Assembly (NCBI RefSeq): GCF_002258215.1
Contig: NZ_NEFY01000014.1
Span: 1-64,000, forward strand
Source: Marinobacter vinifirmus
GTDB taxonomy: Bacteria; Pseudomonadota; Gammaproteobacteria; Pseudomonadales; Oleiphilaceae
Direction: 5' to 3'
Length of the DNA stretch: 64,000 bases
Both the position numbers and the translations under genes were made by a program. Shown here in pieces: positions 29,926 through 40,261 of this stretch. The notes beneath the pieces were generated by a model. The model made no database searches. It saw nothing but the letters and a program-made list of their open reading frames with translations, and was not told where the DNA came from. The stretch's first letter is position 1, and each line of letters begins with the position of its first letter.

Positions 29926-31050
29926 ATGAGTGAACGCCTCCAGCTCCGAAAGGCCCGTCGCCTGGTTATCAAGATCGGCAGTGCCTTGCTTACCAACGAC
30001 GGAAAAGGGCTGGATGTGGCAGCCCTTGGGCTGTGGGTTGACCAGATCGCCGAACTGATCGGCGAAGGTGTCGAAGTGGTGGTGGTGTCTTCCGGTTCAG
30101 TCGCTGAAGGCATGAGTCGTCTGGGCTGGCAAACCCGGCCCCAGCATCTGCACGAACTGCAGGCGGCTGCGGCGGTCGGCCAGATGGGCCTGGTGCAAAC
30201 CTGGGAGGCCCAGTTCAAGCGCCACGACATCCATACCGCCCAGATTTTGCTCACCCACGACGATCTTTCCGACCGCAAACGCTACCTGAACGGCCGCAGC
30301 ACCCTACGCACCCTGCTGGATTACGGCGTGGTGCCGATCGTGAACGAAAACGACACGGTCGTAACCGACGAAATCCGCTTCGGTGACAACGACACCCTGG
30401 GCGCGCTGGTGGCCAACCTGATCGAGGCCGATGGCCTGATCATCCTGACCGACCAGCTGGGCCTGTTCAATAAAGACCCCCGCAAGCACGAAGACGCCGA
30501 ACTGGTCACCGAGCGCAAAGCCGAAGACCGGGACCTGGACGCCATGGCCGGCGGCGGTGCCGGTGCGCTTGGGCGTGGAGGTATGCTCACCAAGCTTCGG
30601 GCAGCACGGCTGGCCGCCCGCTCCGGTGCCTTTACCGTGATTGTGGGTGGTCGCATCGAGCATGCCATTGCCCGCCTGCGTCAGGGCGATGTGATCGGTA
30701 CCCTGTTGCTTCCGGAGCAGGGCAGAATGGCCGCCCGCAAACAGTGGATTGCCAGCCACCTGCAAACCCGTGGCAAGCTGACCCTGGATGACGGCGCGGT
30801 AAAAGTGCTGCGTCAGGGTGGCAGAAGCCTGTTGCCGGTAGGTGTGAAAGCGGTCACCGGCCAGTTTCGCCGGGGCGAGATGGTGTCCTGCACCGATCTG
30901 GCCGGTAAGGAAATTGCCCGCGGGCTGGTGAACTACGATGCCGACGAGGCCCGGGCGATTGCCGGTCGCTCTAGTGATCGTATTTCAGACGTGCTGGGTT
31001 ATGTTTCCGATGAGGAAATGATTCACCGGGATAACCTGGTGGTGGTCTAG
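29926..31050 (+). CDS. proB: Glutamate 5-kinase
   Basis: The first enzyme of proline synthesis, phosphorylating glutamate with ATP; feedback-inhibited by proline in characterised homologs. The 374-residue protein has an amino-acid kinase domain (residues ~10-255: [63 protein letters not shown]). A C-terminal PUA domain (~276-374) contains [17 protein letters not shown] and [21 protein letters not shown]. It lies 26 bases after obgE and ends before the terminator at 31084. Confidence 0.97.
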   Translation: MSERLQLRKARRLVIKIGSALLTNDGKGLDVAALGLWVDQIAELIGEGVEVVVVSSGSVAEGMSRLGWQTRPQHLHELQAAAAVGQMGLVQTWEAQFKRHDIHTAQILLTHDDLSDRKRYLNGRSTLRTLLDYGVVPIVNENDTVVTDEIRFGDNDTLGALVANLIEADGLIILTDQLGLFNKDPRKHEDAELVTERKAEDRDLDAMAGGGAGALGRGGMLTKLRAARLAARSGAFTVIVGGRIEHAIARLRQGDVIGTLLLPEQGRMAARKQWIASHLQTRGKLTLDDGAVKVLRQGGRSLLPVGVKAVTGQFRRGEMVSCTDLAGKEIARGLVNYDADEARAIAGRSSDRISDVLGYVSDEEMIHRDNLVVV

Positions 31051-31083
31051 GCTTTTCCGGCGTTTCAGCCGGATTTCAGGCAC

Positions 31084-31112
31084 AAAAAAACCGGCACGAG
31101 GCCGGTTTTTTT
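31084..31112. terminator. Bidirectional terminator between proB and rpsT
   Basis: ACCGGC (31090-31095) pairs with GCCGGT (31101-31106), flanked by a run of seven A on the left and seven T on the right. It serves both converging genes. Confidence 0.9.
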
Positions 31113-31125
31113 ATGAGCGCAAGAA

Positions 31126-31395
31126 TCAGGCAGCTTTCAGGGCCTTGATCTTGGCGTTCAGGCGGCTCTTATGACGAGCAACCTTGTTCTTGGCGAAGAT
31201 GCCTTTGTTGACCATGCTGTCCAGAACAGGCTGGGCCTGCTTCAGGGCTGCCTGGGCACCTTCGTAGTCGCCAGCTTTGATCTGGGCGTCTACTTTCTTC
31301 ATGTAAGTACGTGCCATGGAACGCAGGCTGGCGTTGTGCTTGCGGTTTTTCTCGTTCTGACGAGCGCGCTTTTTGGCTTGCGGGGAATTTGCCAC
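31126..31395 (-). CDS. rpsT: 30S ribosomal protein S20
   Basis: An 89-residue basic, helical protein of the small ribosomal subunit. It reads [20 protein letters not shown] after the initiator and continues through [20 protein letters not shown] to [15 protein letters not shown]. The start is GTG at 31395, preceded by AGGAG nine bases upstream; the longer in-frame extension to 31692 is not supported. A non-AUG start is also used by rpsT in E. coli (UUG), where the weak start is tied to autoregulation. It is divergent from murJ. Confidence 0.97.
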   Translation of the reverse strand: MANSPQAKKRARQNEKNRKHNASLRSMARTYMKKVDAQIKAGDYEGAQAALKQAQPVLDSMVNKGIFAKNKVARHKSRLNAKIKALKAA

Positions 31396-31662
31396 CGTAA
31401 AACTCCTGAAATTCGTTGCTAAAAAATCGAATATGTTTAGATCGCGGGCGCGCCAAAACCAGCGCGTCGAAATAAATGACGCGGAACTATGCCGCTGAAC
31501 GCCCGAAATGTCAAGGCCGAAGCCTCCGGTAATCCCTCTGCTCCGGAGGCCTGTGGTACACTCCCGCATCGTCTCACGGGGCCCGGGCCCGCAACAAGCC
31601 CCGCCTTGTGGATTACCGAAACGCCACCCCGGCCCGAAGCCGGTATTCTGGACGCTCAAACC

Positions 31663-33252
31663 ATGTCTTCGGAACCCCGACCAACAGACCAACAGCCTCC
31701 CGTTCAGGAACCCCCGAAAGCGCCGGGATTACTGCGCTCATCCGGCGTGGTCGGCATCATGACCATGCTTTCCCGGGTGTTGGGGCTGGTGCGGGATATG
31801 GTGATTGCCCGCTATTTCGGGGCGGGTGCCGGGGCCGATGCTTTCTTCGTGGCGTTCAAGATTCCCAACTTCCTGCGCCGCCTGTTCGCCGAAGGGGCGT
31901 TTTCCCAGGCCTTTGTACCGGTGTTGTCGTCTTACCGGGAAAACCAGGATATCTCCGAAGTGAAGCGCCTGGTGGATGCAGTGGCCGGCTCCCTCGGGCT
32001 GGTCTTGCTGGCGGTTACGCTGGTGGCCATGCTTGGTGCGCCGGTACTGACGGCGGTGTTTGCCCCGGGGTTCCTGGATGATGACGTCAAATTCGCCCTG
32101 ACCAGCGAAATGCTGCGTATTACCTTTCCGTACCTGTTGCTGATTTCCCTGACCGCTTTTGCCGGCGGCATTCTGAACAGTTACGACCGGTTTGCGGTAC
32201 CTGCGTTTACCCCGGTGTTGCTGAACCTGGCCATGATCGCCGCCGCCATTTTCCTGACTCCGGTAATGGATGAGCCGGTAATGGCACTGGCCTGGGGTGT
32301 CTTCATCGCCGGTGCCCTGCAGCTGTTTTTCCAGTTACCGTTCCTGATGCGCCTGGGCCTGCTGCCCAGGCCCCGGGTGGACTACAAACACGAGGGTGTC
32401 AGCCGGATTCTCAAGTTGATGGCTCCGGCGTTGTTCGGCGTGTCGGTCAGCCAGATCAACCTGTTGCTGGACACGGTGCTGGCGTCGTTCCTGCAAACCG
32501 GCAGCGTGTCCTGGCTGTATTACTCAGACCGGTTGTCTGAGCTGCCGCTGGGTGTATTCGGTATTGCCATCGCCACGGTCATTCTGCCCAGCTTGTCCCG
32601 CAAGCACGCGGCAGCTTCGGAAGACCAGTTTGCTGCAACCCTGGACTGGGCCGTGCGGGCCGTTCTGTTGATCGGCCTTCCGGCGGCCGTGGCACTGGCC
32701 CTGCTGGCGGAGCCGTTGATTGCCACCCTGTTCCATTACGGAGAAGTGACCGACCGGGATGTGGCGATGTCCGCCCAGAGTCTTCGGGCGTATTCCGCCG
32801 GCTTGCTGGCATTCATGTTGATCAAGGTGCTGGCGCCGGGCTTTTTCTCCCGGGAAGACACCAAAACCCCGGTCAAGATCGGGGTGATCGCCATGGTGGC
32901 GAATATGGCCTTCAACCTGGCGTTAATTGTGCCCCTGGCCCACGCCGGGCTGGCGCTGGCTACATCCATGTCGGCCTGGTTGAACGGTTACCTGCTCTGG
33001 CGTGGGCTGCGCAAGGAAGGCGCCTGGAAAAGCCAGCCCGGCTGGCCGAAGTTCCTGGTGCAGCTGGCCGTGGCCAATGCCGCTCTGGCGGCTGTGGTGC
33101 TCTGGCTGAATGTGCCGGTAGCCGACTGGCTGGCGGCCAGCGGCCTGCAGCGGGCAACCGATATGGGCATTCTGGTGGTGGCCGGAGTTGGGGCCTATTT
33201 CGTGGCGCTGGCGCTGGTGGGCGTGCGGGTTCGCCAATTCCGCCAGAAGTAA
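31663..33252 (+). CDS. murJ: Lipid II flippase MurJ
   Basis: A 529-residue polytopic membrane protein of the MOP superfamily that flips the peptidoglycan precursor lipid II. It has about 14 hydrophobic segments, and the N-terminal hallmark [54 protein letters not shown] is split over TM1-2. I chose the ATG at 31663, which leaves a ~36-residue proline-rich cytoplasmic N-terminus ([16 protein letters not shown]), slightly longer than usual. The open frame extends upstream to 31489 without a supporting start. The rpsT/murJ-ribF-ileS-lspA order is conserved in gammaproteobacteria. Confidence 0.95.
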   Translation: MSSEPRPTDQQPPVQEPPKAPGLLRSSGVVGIMTMLSRVLGLVRDMVIARYFGAGAGADAFFVAFKIPNFLRRLFAEGAFSQAFVPVLSSYRENQDISEVKRLVDAVAGSLGLVLLAVTLVAMLGAPVLTAVFAPGFLDDDVKFALTSEMLRITFPYLLLISLTAFAGGILNSYDRFAVPAFTPVLLNLAMIAAAIFLTPVMDEPVMALAWGVFIAGALQLFFQLPFLMRLGLLPRPRVDYKHEGVSRILKLMAPALFGVSVSQINLLLDTVLASFLQTGSVSWLYYSDRLSELPLGVFGIAIATVILPSLSRKHAAASEDQFAATLDWAVRAVLLIGLPAAVALALLAEPLIATLFHYGEVTDRDVAMSAQSLRAYSAGLLAFMLIKVLAPGFFSREDTKTPVKIGVIAMVANMAFNLALIVPLAHAGLALATSMSAWLNGYLLWRGLRKEGAWKSQPGWPKFLVQLAVANAALAAVVLWLNVPVADWLAASGLQRATDMGILVVAGVGAYFVALALVGVRVRQFRQK

Positions 33253-33272
33253 GCCGCCGCAAGATTTCTACC

Positions 33273-33294
33273 ATACCCCTGCATGGGGTATAAT
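33273..33294 (+). promoter_or_regulatory. Candidate promoter of ribF overlapping a palindrome
   Basis: A perfect -10 hexamer TATAAT (33289-33294) overlaps the right arm of the inverted repeat ATACCCC-TGCAT-GGGGTAT (33273-33291). The -35 region is weak. The palindrome could be an operator or could fold in transcripts reading through from murJ. It gives a leader of about 70 nt before ribF. Confidence 0.45.
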
Positions 33295-33372
33295 CGCGCG
33301 TTTTCTCACCAGCGTATCGCCTCTCGGGCCGGTGCGCCAAAAAGCCAGCTGGCAAGTTAAGGTTCGCAGTAC

Positions 33373-34341
33373 ATGCGTCTGATTCGAGGCCTGACCAATC
33401 TTAAGCGCCTGTCCGGGCAAGCGGGTTCCCCGCTGGCCGGCGGCTGCGTGGCCACCATCGGCAACTTCGATGGCGTGCATCTGGGCCATAAAACCATTAT
33501 CGATCAGGTCAAACAGAAAGCTTCTCAGCTGGGCGTGCCGTCGGTGGTGATGATTTTCGAGCCGCAGCCCCGGGAATTCTTCCAGGGCGATGAAGCACCG
33601 CCCCGGCTGATGCCATTCCGCCAGAAATTCGAGGCCCTGCTGGCCGAAGGCGTGGATGTGGTGCTGTGCATCCGCTTTGATGAAACCTTCCGCAGCTATT
33701 CCGGTATGGGCTTTATTGAAGATGTACTGGTCAGCGGCCTGGGTGTTCGTCACCTGGTGGTGGGTGACGACTTCCGCTTCGGTTGCGACCGGGCCGGCGA
33801 TTTCAAACTGCTGCAAAGCGTGGGGCAGGAGCGGGGCTTTACGGTGGAGAACACCCGTACAGTGACCGTTGATGGCGAGCGTGTCAGCAGTACCCGGGTG
33901 CGCAATGCCCTGAATGTGAATGGCCTGGAAGAGGCCGAGCGCCTGCTTGGGAATCCTTACCGCATCCATGGCCGCATCGTTTATGGCCGCCAGTTGGGCC
34001 GGCAACTCAACGCGCCCACCGCCAATATTTTACTGAACCAGATGCCGGCACTGCGGGGCGTTTATGTGGTGCGGGCCCGGCTGGAAACTGGCGAATGGTG
34101 CGATGGTGTAGCCAACATCGGCCTGCGCCCCACGGTCGACGGCAAGCGGCCGTCGCTGGAAGTGCACCTGTTCGACTTTGCTGGCACACTTTATGGCCAG
34201 CACCTGGAAGTCGTGTTCCGCCATGGCCTGCGGGACGAAGTGAAATTCGACTCTGTTGACGAACTCCGCCAACAGATCGCCCGGGATTTCGACAACGCCC
34301 GGGCCTGGCTGGCGGATAACCCCGCCACGCCGGAAACCTGA
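33373..34341 (+). CDS. ribF: Bifunctional riboflavin kinase/FMN adenylyltransferase
   Basis: Makes FMN from riboflavin and then FAD. The 322-residue protein has an N-terminal adenylyltransferase (TIGNFDGVHLGHKTIIDQVK, with the nucleotidyltransferase HxGH-type motif; FEPQPREFF; VVGDDFRFGCDRAGDF; SSTRVRNAL). The C-terminal kinase domain has GRIVYGRQLGRQLNAPTANI and VYVVRARLETGEWCDGVANIG. It starts 34 bases before ileS (between stops and starts) in the murJ-ribF-ileS-lspA-fkpB-ispH series. Together with ribD, ribB and ribH it shows most of flavin synthesis in one window. Confidence 0.97.
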   Translation: MRLIRGLTNLKRLSGQAGSPLAGGCVATIGNFDGVHLGHKTIIDQVKQKASQLGVPSVVMIFEPQPREFFQGDEAPPRLMPFRQKFEALLAEGVDVVLCIRFDETFRSYSGMGFIEDVLVSGLGVRHLVVGDDFRFGCDRAGDFKLLQSVGQERGFTVENTRTVTVDGERVSSTRVRNALNVNGLEEAERLLGNPYRIHGRIVYGRQLGRQLNAPTANILLNQMPALRGVYVVRARLETGEWCDGVANIGLRPTVDGKRPSLEVHLFDFAGTLYGQHLEVVFRHGLRDEVKFDSVDELRQQIARDFDNARAWLADNPATPET

Positions 34342-34374
34342 TTCAACTGACCAACCAAGAGTACGCACAAAGAC

Positions 34375-37194
34375 ATGAGCGACTACAAGCATACCCTGAA
34401 TCTGCCGGAAACCGCGTTTCCCATGCGCGGTAACCTGGCCAAGCGCGAGCCGGACATGCTCAAGCACTGGCAGGACCTGAACGTGTACGGCAACCTGCGC
34501 AAGCAGCGCGAAGGCCGGGAAAAGTTCATCCTGCACGATGGCCCTCCCTACGCCAACGGCAGCATTCACATCGGGCATGCGGTCAACAAGATCCTGAAAG
34601 ACATGATCGTGAAATCCCGCAGCTTTATGGGCTTTGACGCACCCTACGTGCCCGGCTGGGATTGCCACGGCCTGCCCATCGAACACAAGGTAGAGCAGGA
34701 AATCGGCAAGGCCGGCGTAAAGGTGGACTACAAAACCTTCCGCCAGGCCTGTCGCGATTACGCCACCAAGCAGATCGAAGGCCAGAAAGCCGACTTTATT
34801 CGCCTGGGCGTGATGGGCGAGTGGGACAAGCCCTACCTGACCATGGACCCGAAAGTAGAAGCGGGCATCGTGCGGGCGCTGGGCAAGATCGTGGCCAAGG
34901 GCCACCTGGTGCGTGGGTTCAAGCCGGTTTACTGGAGTGTGGTTGGTCAGTCCGCACTGGCAGAAGCCGAAGTTGAATACCAGGACAAAACCTCTACCCA
35001 GATCGACGTGCGTTTTACCGCCGTCGACCAGGACGCCGTGCTGAAAACCTTCGGAACCAGCGAAGGCGAGGGCGATGTCTCCCTGGTAATCTGGACCACC
35101 ACCCCCTGGACCATCCCCGCCAACCAGGCGGTATCCATCGGTGCCGATATCGAATACGCCCTGGTACAGGTAGATGTGGGCCACGGCGCCGAGCGCATGA
35201 TCCTGGCCACCGACATGGTACAGGGCATCATGGCCCGCTGGGGCGTGGAAGACTACAAAGTGCTGGCCAACGTGGCCGGCTCTGCCCTGGAAAACCAGCT
35301 GCTGCACCATCCGGTGTACGACAAGCAGGTGCCGGTGCTGTTGGGCGACCACGTCTCCCTGGACGCCGGTACCGGTGCGGTACACACCGCGCCAGACCAC
35401 GGTATGGAAGACTTCGTGGTGGGCAAGGAATACGGCATTGGCACCCTCAACCTGGTGAAGGCTGACGGCACCTACACCGAAGCCGCTGGCGAATTTGCCG
35501 GGGTGCACGTGTACAAGGCCGACGAGCCGGTTTGTGCCGCCCTGGAGCGTGAAGGCAAACTGGTGCGCTCCGAGAAATTCCGCCACAGCTACCCGCACTG
35601 CTGGCGCACCAAGACCCCGCTGATCTACAGGGCTACCCCCCAGTGGTTCATCAGCATGGACAAGCTCAACCTGCGCGCCGATGCCCTGGAAGCCATCAAG
35701 GGCATTCGCTGGGTTCCGGGTTGGGGCCAGAACCGTATTGAAGCCATGTTCGAGCAGAGCCCGGACTGGTGTATTTCTCGTCAGCGTACGTGGGGCGTGC
35801 CGATCACCCTGTTTATCCACAAGGAAACCCAGGAGCTGCACCCGAACACCCAGGAGCTGATCGAGAAAGTGGCAGAGGCGGTGGAAACCGGTGGCATCGA
35901 CGCCTGGTACGACATCGACCAGAACGAACTGCTGGGCGCAGACGCCGACCAGTACGAAAAAGTCCTGGATACCCTGGATGTCTGGTTTGATTCCGGCGTC
36001 ACCCACGACTCCGTACTGCGGGTACGTGAGGAACTGGGCCAGTTCCCGGCCGATATGTACCTGGAAGGCTCCGACCAGCACCGTGGCTGGTTCCAGTCGT
36101 CCCTGAAAACCTCCATCGCCATGAACGGCGTGGCCCCGTACAAGCAGGTGCTGACCCATGGCTTTACCGTGGACGGCAAGGGCCACAAGATGTCCAAGTC
36201 TATGGGCAACGTGATCGCCCCCCAGGAAGTGATGAACGAACTGGGTGCCGACATCCTGCGCTTGTGGGTATCCGCCACCGACTACAGCGGCGAGATGACC
36301 GTCTCCAAGGACATCCTGCGCCAGACTGCAGACGGCTACCGCCGCATCCGGAACACCGCCCGCTTCCTGCTCAGCAACCTGACCGGGTTTGATCCGGAAC
36401 AGCACATGGTAGCGCCGGAAGACATGATCGCCCTGGACCGCTGGATGGTCGACCGTGCCCTGCAGCTGCAGAACGAGCTGCACGAAGACTACGGCAACTA
36501 TGCCTTCCTTCGGATCTACCAGAAGGTGTACAACTTCTGTGAAGCCACCCTGGGTGGCTTCTACCTGGACATCATCAAGGACCGCCAGTACACCACCCAG
36601 GCCGACAGCCTGGCGCGACGTTCCTGCCAGACCGCGCTCTATCATGTAGCCGAAGCCCTGGTGCGCTGGATTGCCCCGATCCTGAGCTTCACCGCTGATG
36701 AAATCTGGCAGCACCTGCCGGGCAAGCGCGGCGACACCGTGTTTTACGAAACCTGGTACGAAGGCCTGACTGCCCTGCCGGAAGACTTCGAACTGGGCCG
36801 CGACTACTGGCGCGAAATCTATGCGGTAAAAGAAGCCGTCAACAAGTGCCTGGAAGAAACCCGCGCCCGTGGTGAAATCAAAGGCTCGTTGAGCGCGGAA
36901 GTGACTCTGTACTGCGAAGGTAGCCTGGCCGAGCGCCTGAACCACCTGGGTGAAGAGCTGCGCTTTGTGCTGATCACCTCCGAAGCCACGGTAAAACCCG
37001 TGAGTGAGGCGGCTGGCGTGGAGCAAACCAACGTGGAAGGCCTGCTGGTGAAAGTAACCCCGGCTTCCCACGCCAAGTGCGAGCGCTGCTGGCACCACCG
37101 TGAAGACGTGGGCCAGAACGAGCAGCACAGCGACCTGTGCGGCCGCTGCGTCACCAACGTGGAAGGCCCGGGCGAAACCCGCGCCTACGCCTGA
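34375..37194 (+). CDS. ileS: Isoleucyl-tRNA synthetase
   Basis: A class I synthetase charging tRNA-Ile, with editing of misactivated valine. The 939-residue protein has HIGH at residues 65-68 (NGSIHIGH), KMSKS at 605-609, the editing domain ([25 protein letters not shown]), and a C-terminal zinc-binding finger with CERCW and CGRC. The size and finger place it in the bacterial IleS1-type group. The stop codon overlaps the lspA start by one base. Confidence 0.98.
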   Translation: MSDYKHTLNLPETAFPMRGNLAKREPDMLKHWQDLNVYGNLRKQREGREKFILHDGPPYANGSIHIGHAVNKILKDMIVKSRSFMGFDAPYVPGWDCHGLPIEHKVEQEIGKAGVKVDYKTFRQACRDYATKQIEGQKADFIRLGVMGEWDKPYLTMDPKVEAGIVRALGKIVAKGHLVRGFKPVYWSVVGQSALAEAEVEYQDKTSTQIDVRFTAVDQDAVLKTFGTSEGEGDVSLVIWTTTPWTIPANQAVSIGADIEYALVQVDVGHGAERMILATDMVQGIMARWGVEDYKVLANVAGSALENQLLHHPVYDKQVPVLLGDHVSLDAGTGAVHTAPDHGMEDFVVGKEYGIGTLNLVKADGTYTEAAGEFAGVHVYKADEPVCAALEREGKLVRSEKFRHSYPHCWRTKTPLIYRATPQWFISMDKLNLRADALEAIKGIRWVPGWGQNRIEAMFEQSPDWCISRQRTWGVPITLFIHKETQELHPNTQELIEKVAEAVETGGIDAWYDIDQNELLGADADQYEKVLDTLDVWFDSGVTHDSVLRVREELGQFPADMYLEGSDQHRGWFQSSLKTSIAMNGVAPYKQVLTHGFTVDGKGHKMSKSMGNVIAPQEVMNELGADILRLWVSATDYSGEMTVSKDILRQTADGYRRIRNTARFLLSNLTGFDPEQHMVAPEDMIALDRWMVDRALQLQNELHEDYGNYAFLRIYQKVYNFCEATLGGFYLDIIKDRQYTTQADSLARRSCQTALYHVAEALVRWIAPILSFTADEIWQHLPGKRGDTVFYETWYEGLTALPEDFELGRDYWREIYAVKEAVNKCLEETRARGEIKGSLSAEVTLYCEGSLAERLNHLGEELRFVLITSEATVKPVSEAAGVEQTNVEGLLVKVTPASHAKCERCWHHREDVGQNEQHSDLCGRCVTNVEGPGETRAYA

Positions 37195-37718
37195 TGGACG
37201 CGGTAATGACTGAGGGCAGGGCAGGCAGCAAACTGAAGTGGTTGTGGCTGGCAGTACTGGTGGTCGCCATCGACCTGGGCACCAAGGCCATGGCCACCGC
37301 CATGCTCACCTACGGTAACCCGGTACCGGTGCTGCCCAGCTTCAACCTGACGCTGCTGCACAACACCGGCGCGGCGTTCAGCTTCCTGGCGGACGCCGCC
37401 GGCTGGCAGCGCTGGTTCTTCGTGACCCTCGCTGTTGTGGTCAGCGTAGTGCTGGTGGGCTGGCTGAGAAAGCTCAAAACCTATGAAACCTGGACCGCCA
37501 TCGCCATCGTATTGATCCTCGGTGGCGCCATCGGCAACGTGTACGACCGGGTGGTGCATGGCTACGTGGTGGACTTCCTGCATTTCTACTGGCAGGACTG
37601 GCACTTCCCGGCCTTCAACCTGGCCGACACCGCCATCACCATCGGCGCTGCCATGATGATCATTGACGCATTCCGCAAACCCGCTGACGGCAGCGGTGAT
37701 GCCAACCGGAGCAACTGA
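37194..37718 (+). CDS. lspA: Lipoprotein signal peptidase (signal peptidase II)
   Basis: An inner-membrane aspartyl protease that removes signal peptides from diacylglyceryl-prolipoproteins. The 174-residue protein has four hydrophobic segments and the catalytic aspartates in [15 protein letters not shown] and FNLADTAI. The start ATG at 37194 overlaps the ileS stop (TGATG), and the N-terminus [15 protein letters not shown] precedes TM1; an ATG at 37206 is an alternative. Likely substrates encoded in this window are BamD and the lipoprotein at 22257. Confidence 0.96.
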   Translation: MDAVMTEGRAGSKLKWLWLAVLVVAIDLGTKAMATAMLTYGNPVPVLPSFNLTLLHNTGAAFSFLADAAGWQRWFFVTLAVVVSVVLVGWLRKLKTYETWTAIAIVLILGGAIGNVYDRVVHGYVVDFLHFYWQDWHFPAFNLADTAITIGAAMMIIDAFRKPADGSGDANRSN

Positions 37719-37723
37719 TTGCC

Positions 37724-38176
37724 ATGAAAGAACTGCCCATCGACAAAGGAACCCGTGTAAAACTGCACTTCGCCCTCAAGTTTGAAGACGGCGAAACCGT
37801 AGACTCTACCTTTGATAACGAGCCAGCGACCCTGGACATCGGCGACGAAAACCTGCCGGAAAACTTCGAGGCCTACCTGATGGGCCTGAAAGCCGGTGAT
37901 CACAAAACCTTCGAAGTACCACCGGAAAAAGCCTTCGGCCAGCACAACCCCAGCAACGTGCAGACCTTCAAACGCCACGAGTTCAGTGCCGACATGGTGC
38001 TGGAGCCCGGCGTGGTGGTGTCCTTCGCCGACGCGCGTCAGCAGGAACTGCCCGGCGTGGTCAAACGGGTAGAGGGCGACCAGGTAGACGTGGACTTTAA
38101 TCACCCGCTGGCAGGGCATACACTGCAGTTTGAAGTGCAGATTATCGACGTTGAACCAGCAGGGCCGACACACTGA
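37724..38176 (+). CDS. fkpB: SlpA-type FKBP peptidyl-prolyl cis-trans isomerase
   Basis: A 150-residue cytosolic FKBP-type isomerase/chaperone of the SlpA/FkpB subgroup. It opens with [30 protein letters not shown], has the inserted-flap segment [22 protein letters not shown], and ends [19 protein letters not shown]. The lspA-fkpB-ispH order is a classic cluster and supports the name. It lies 5 bases after lspA and 2 bases before ispH, so all three are probably translated from one message. Confidence 0.95.
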   Translation: MKELPIDKGTRVKLHFALKFEDGETVDSTFDNEPATLDIGDENLPENFEAYLMGLKAGDHKTFEVPPEKAFGQHNPSNVQTFKRHEFSADMVLEPGVVVSFADARQQELPGVVKRVEGDQVDVDFNHPLAGHTLQFEVQIIDVEPAGPTH

Positions 38177-38178
38177 CT

Positions 38179-39129
38179 ATGCAAATCCGACTCGCTAACC
38201 CCCGTGGCTTCTGTGCCGGCGTAGACCGCGCCATCGAAATTGTAAACCGCGCGCTGGACGTGTTCGGAGCACCCATCTACGTACGCCACGAAGTGGTCCA
38301 CAACAAATTCGTGGTAGACAACCTGCGCAACCGGGGCGCGATCTTTGTCGACGAGTTGGATGAAGTGCCCGACGACAAACTGGTGATCTTCAGTGCCCAC
38401 GGCGTTTCCCAGACGGTACAGAACGAAGCCGCCCGGCGCGGCCTGAAAGTGTTCGACGCTACCTGCCCGCTGGTCACCAAAGTGCATATGGAAGTGATGC
38501 GCTACAGCCGCGACGGCCGCGAGTGCATCCTCATCGGCCACCACGGTCATCCGGAAGTGGAAGGCACCATGGGCCAGTACGATCACAGCAACGGCGGCGA
38601 CATCTATCTGGTGGAAGACGAAGCCGACGTCCAGAAACTGGAAGTAAAAGACCCCAGCCGGTTGTCCTTCGTGACCCAGACCACGCTGTCCATGGACGAC
38701 ACTGCCCGGGTAATCGACGCCCTGCGCGCCAAGTTCCCTCAAATCGAAGGCCCCCGAAAAGACGACATTTGCTACGCCACCCAGAACCGGCAGGATGCCG
38801 TCAAACAGTTGGCCGGTGACTGTGATCTGATGCTGGTGGTGGGCTCCCCCAATAGCTCCAACTCCAATCGCCTGCGGGAACTGGCCGAACGCATGGGCAC
38901 CCCCGCCTACCTGATCGATGAAGCTGACCAGATTGATCCTGAATGGCTGGAAGGCAAGCAGGCCGTAGGCGTAACCGCCGGTGCATCCGCCCCGGAAGTG
39001 CTGGTAGCCGAGGTGATTAACCGCCTGAAGGAACTGGGTGGGGAAGAGCCGCAGGAAGTGGCGGGCAGGGAAGAGAATATTGTGTTTTCCATGCCCAAGG
39101 AATTGCGGATCGACGCGGTGAACGTTTGA
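38179..39129 (+). CDS. ispH: 4-hydroxy-3-methylbut-2-enyl diphosphate reductase
   Basis: The last enzyme of the MEP isoprenoid pathway, reducing HMBPP to IPP and DMAPP with a 4Fe-4S cluster. The three cluster cysteines are in [10 protein letters not shown] (C12), [11 protein letters not shown] (C96) and [11 protein letters not shown] (~C197). Substrate-binding segments [10 protein letters not shown] and [17 protein letters not shown] are present. The 316-residue length is standard. A strong terminator follows at 39173. In Pseudomonas aeruginosa this gene also borders the minor-pilin cluster, as it does here. Confidence 0.98.
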   Translation: MQIRLANPRGFCAGVDRAIEIVNRALDVFGAPIYVRHEVVHNKFVVDNLRNRGAIFVDELDEVPDDKLVIFSAHGVSQTVQNEAARRGLKVFDATCPLVTKVHMEVMRYSRDGRECILIGHHGHPEVEGTMGQYDHSNGGDIYLVEDEADVQKLEVKDPSRLSFVTQTTLSMDDTARVIDALRAKFPQIEGPRKDDICYATQNRQDAVKQLAGDCDLMLVVGSPNSSNSNRLRELAERMGTPAYLIDEADQIDPEWLEGKQAVGVTAGASAPEVLVAEVINRLKELGGEEPQEVAGREENIVFSMPKELRIDAVNV

Positions 39130-39172
39130 TCTGAATCACATCTCGGCGGACCCGCTTCCGCTTATCTTCTGT

Positions 39173-39209
39173 AAACCGCCACTTGTCGTAAAACTGTGGC
39201 GGTTTTTTT
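39173..39209 (+). terminator. Terminator after ispH
   Basis: AAACCGCCAC (39173-39182) pairs with GTGGCGGTTT (39196-39205), followed by more T residues. It isolates the ispH series from the minor-pilin operon, whose promoter must lie in the ~50 bases between here and the fimU ribosome-binding site. Confidence 0.92.
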
Positions 39210-39257
39210 ATGGCTGGATATTGTATACACATGACAAAAGTTTCAGGGAGCAGTTGC

Positions 39258-39782
39258 ATGCGATCTCTCGCACACCAGCGCGGGTTTACGTTGATTGAGT
39301 TGATGATTGTGGTGGTGCTGTTGGGCATTACCGCAGCCATCGCGGTGCCGAATTTCGGCCGCATGATCGACAACAACCAGCATGCCGCCGCCGCAAACGA
39401 TTTTTCCGGCCTGTTGCACTTTGCCCGCTCGGAGGCCATTCGGCGGGGCAATGGCGTGGTGGTTTACGCCATTGATACAAGTGATGGCAATGCCGGATAC
39501 GCCGTATGTATCGGTAGCGCGCTGGCGGCTTGCAAAGGCGGTACTGCTAACGCCGAACAACTGCTCCGTGCCAGTAATAAATTGCCCGGGCGTATTGATA
39601 TCGCGCACAGGCTGCCGAGTGGTAGTCCTGACCTCGTTTTCCGTGGCAGCGGCATGATTACAGGTAGCAGTAATTATGAATACCGGATTTGCGGCGATAC
39701 CGGCACTGAGGCCGTGGATATCTCCGTGAATGCCGGCGGCCAGATTCGCCTGATTACCGACACCAACGTAACCTGTTCCTGA
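39258..39782 (+). CDS. fimU: Type IV minor pilin FimU/FimT-like (GspH domain)
   Basis: A 174-residue prepilin with a type III leader QRG|FTLIELMIVVVLLGITAAIAVP; the PilD cleavage/N-methylation site is between Gly and Phe, and Glu5 is present. The C-terminal GspH fold includes HFARSEAIRRGNGVVVYA and ends NAGGQIRLITDTNVTC. AGGGAG 7 bases upstream supports the ATG at 39258; the in-frame ATG at 39210 lies at the terminator. It is first in fimU-pilV-pilW-pilX-pilY1-pilE, the order that forms the pilus-tip priming complex in P. aeruginosa. Confidence 0.85.
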   Translation: MRSLAHQRGFTLIELMIVVVLLGITAAIAVPNFGRMIDNNQHAAAANDFSGLLHFARSEAIRRGNGVVVYAIDTSDGNAGYAVCIGSALAACKGGTANAEQLLRASNKLPGRIDIAHRLPSGSPDLVFRGSGMITGSSNYEYRICGDTGTEAVDISVNAGGQIRLITDTNVTCS

Positions 39783-39793
39783 AGGATCGTTTG

Positions 39794-40261
39794 ATGAAAT
39801 CCTGTATTTATCCCGCCAGGCAATCGCAAAGGGGCTTCTCGTTGATCGAAGTGCTGGTTGCCGTTCTGATACTTGGCATAGGTCTTCTGGGGGCCGCCGC
39901 TCTACAGTTGCTTTCATTGCAGAACATCAACAACGCAGAGCTGCGCACCCAGGCCAGCTTGTTTGCCCAGGAACTGAGCGAACTGGCGCGGACCGCAGGC
40001 TCCCCTACAGAGTTTGAACTCAGCAGTGGCGGGACCGACGATTGCGAGGACTTGAACCCAGACCAGTTCAAAAGCTGGTGTAACGCCATGGGTGAAACCC
40101 TGCCGGGCGCCACTTTCTCATCAGAGTGGGATGGCGGTAGCCGGGATTTTATCACCACCATCACCTGGCCAGAGCGAATGATGTTTCTGGAGGCCACTGA
40201 CAATAATGAAGCTGGAGAAGGTACTTCCAGCTACACACTGGTAACGAGGTTCCCCCAATGA
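39794..40261 (+). CDS. pilV: Type IV minor pilin PilV
   Basis: A 155-residue prepilin with leader QRG|FSLIEVLVAVLILGIGLLGAAALQLLSLQ, the PilV/GspI-type sequence in which GIGLLG follows the hydrophobic start. The globular part has paired cysteines (DDCEDL..SWCN). GAAGGA at 39781-39786 precedes the ATG at 39794 by seven bases; an overlapping TTG at 39791 is less likely. The stop overlaps the pilW start by four bases. It is a member of the tip complex that connects PilY1 to the major pilus. Confidence 0.9.
   Translation: MKSCIYPARQSQRGFSLIEVLVAVLILGIGLLGAAALQLLSLQNINNAELRTQASLFAQELSELARTAGSPTEFELSSGGTDDCEDLNPDQFKSWCNAMGETLPGATFSSEWDGGSRDFITTITWPERMMFLEATDNNEAGEGTSSYTLVTRFPQ

Noticed and set aside
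34030..37128. 1032-codon open frame on the minus strand opposite ileS and ribF
   Set aside because: Shadow of ileS codon bias; no motif, no ribosome-binding site, and similar antisense frames lie opposite clpB (54368-56908) and ilvC/pssA (60337-62436).
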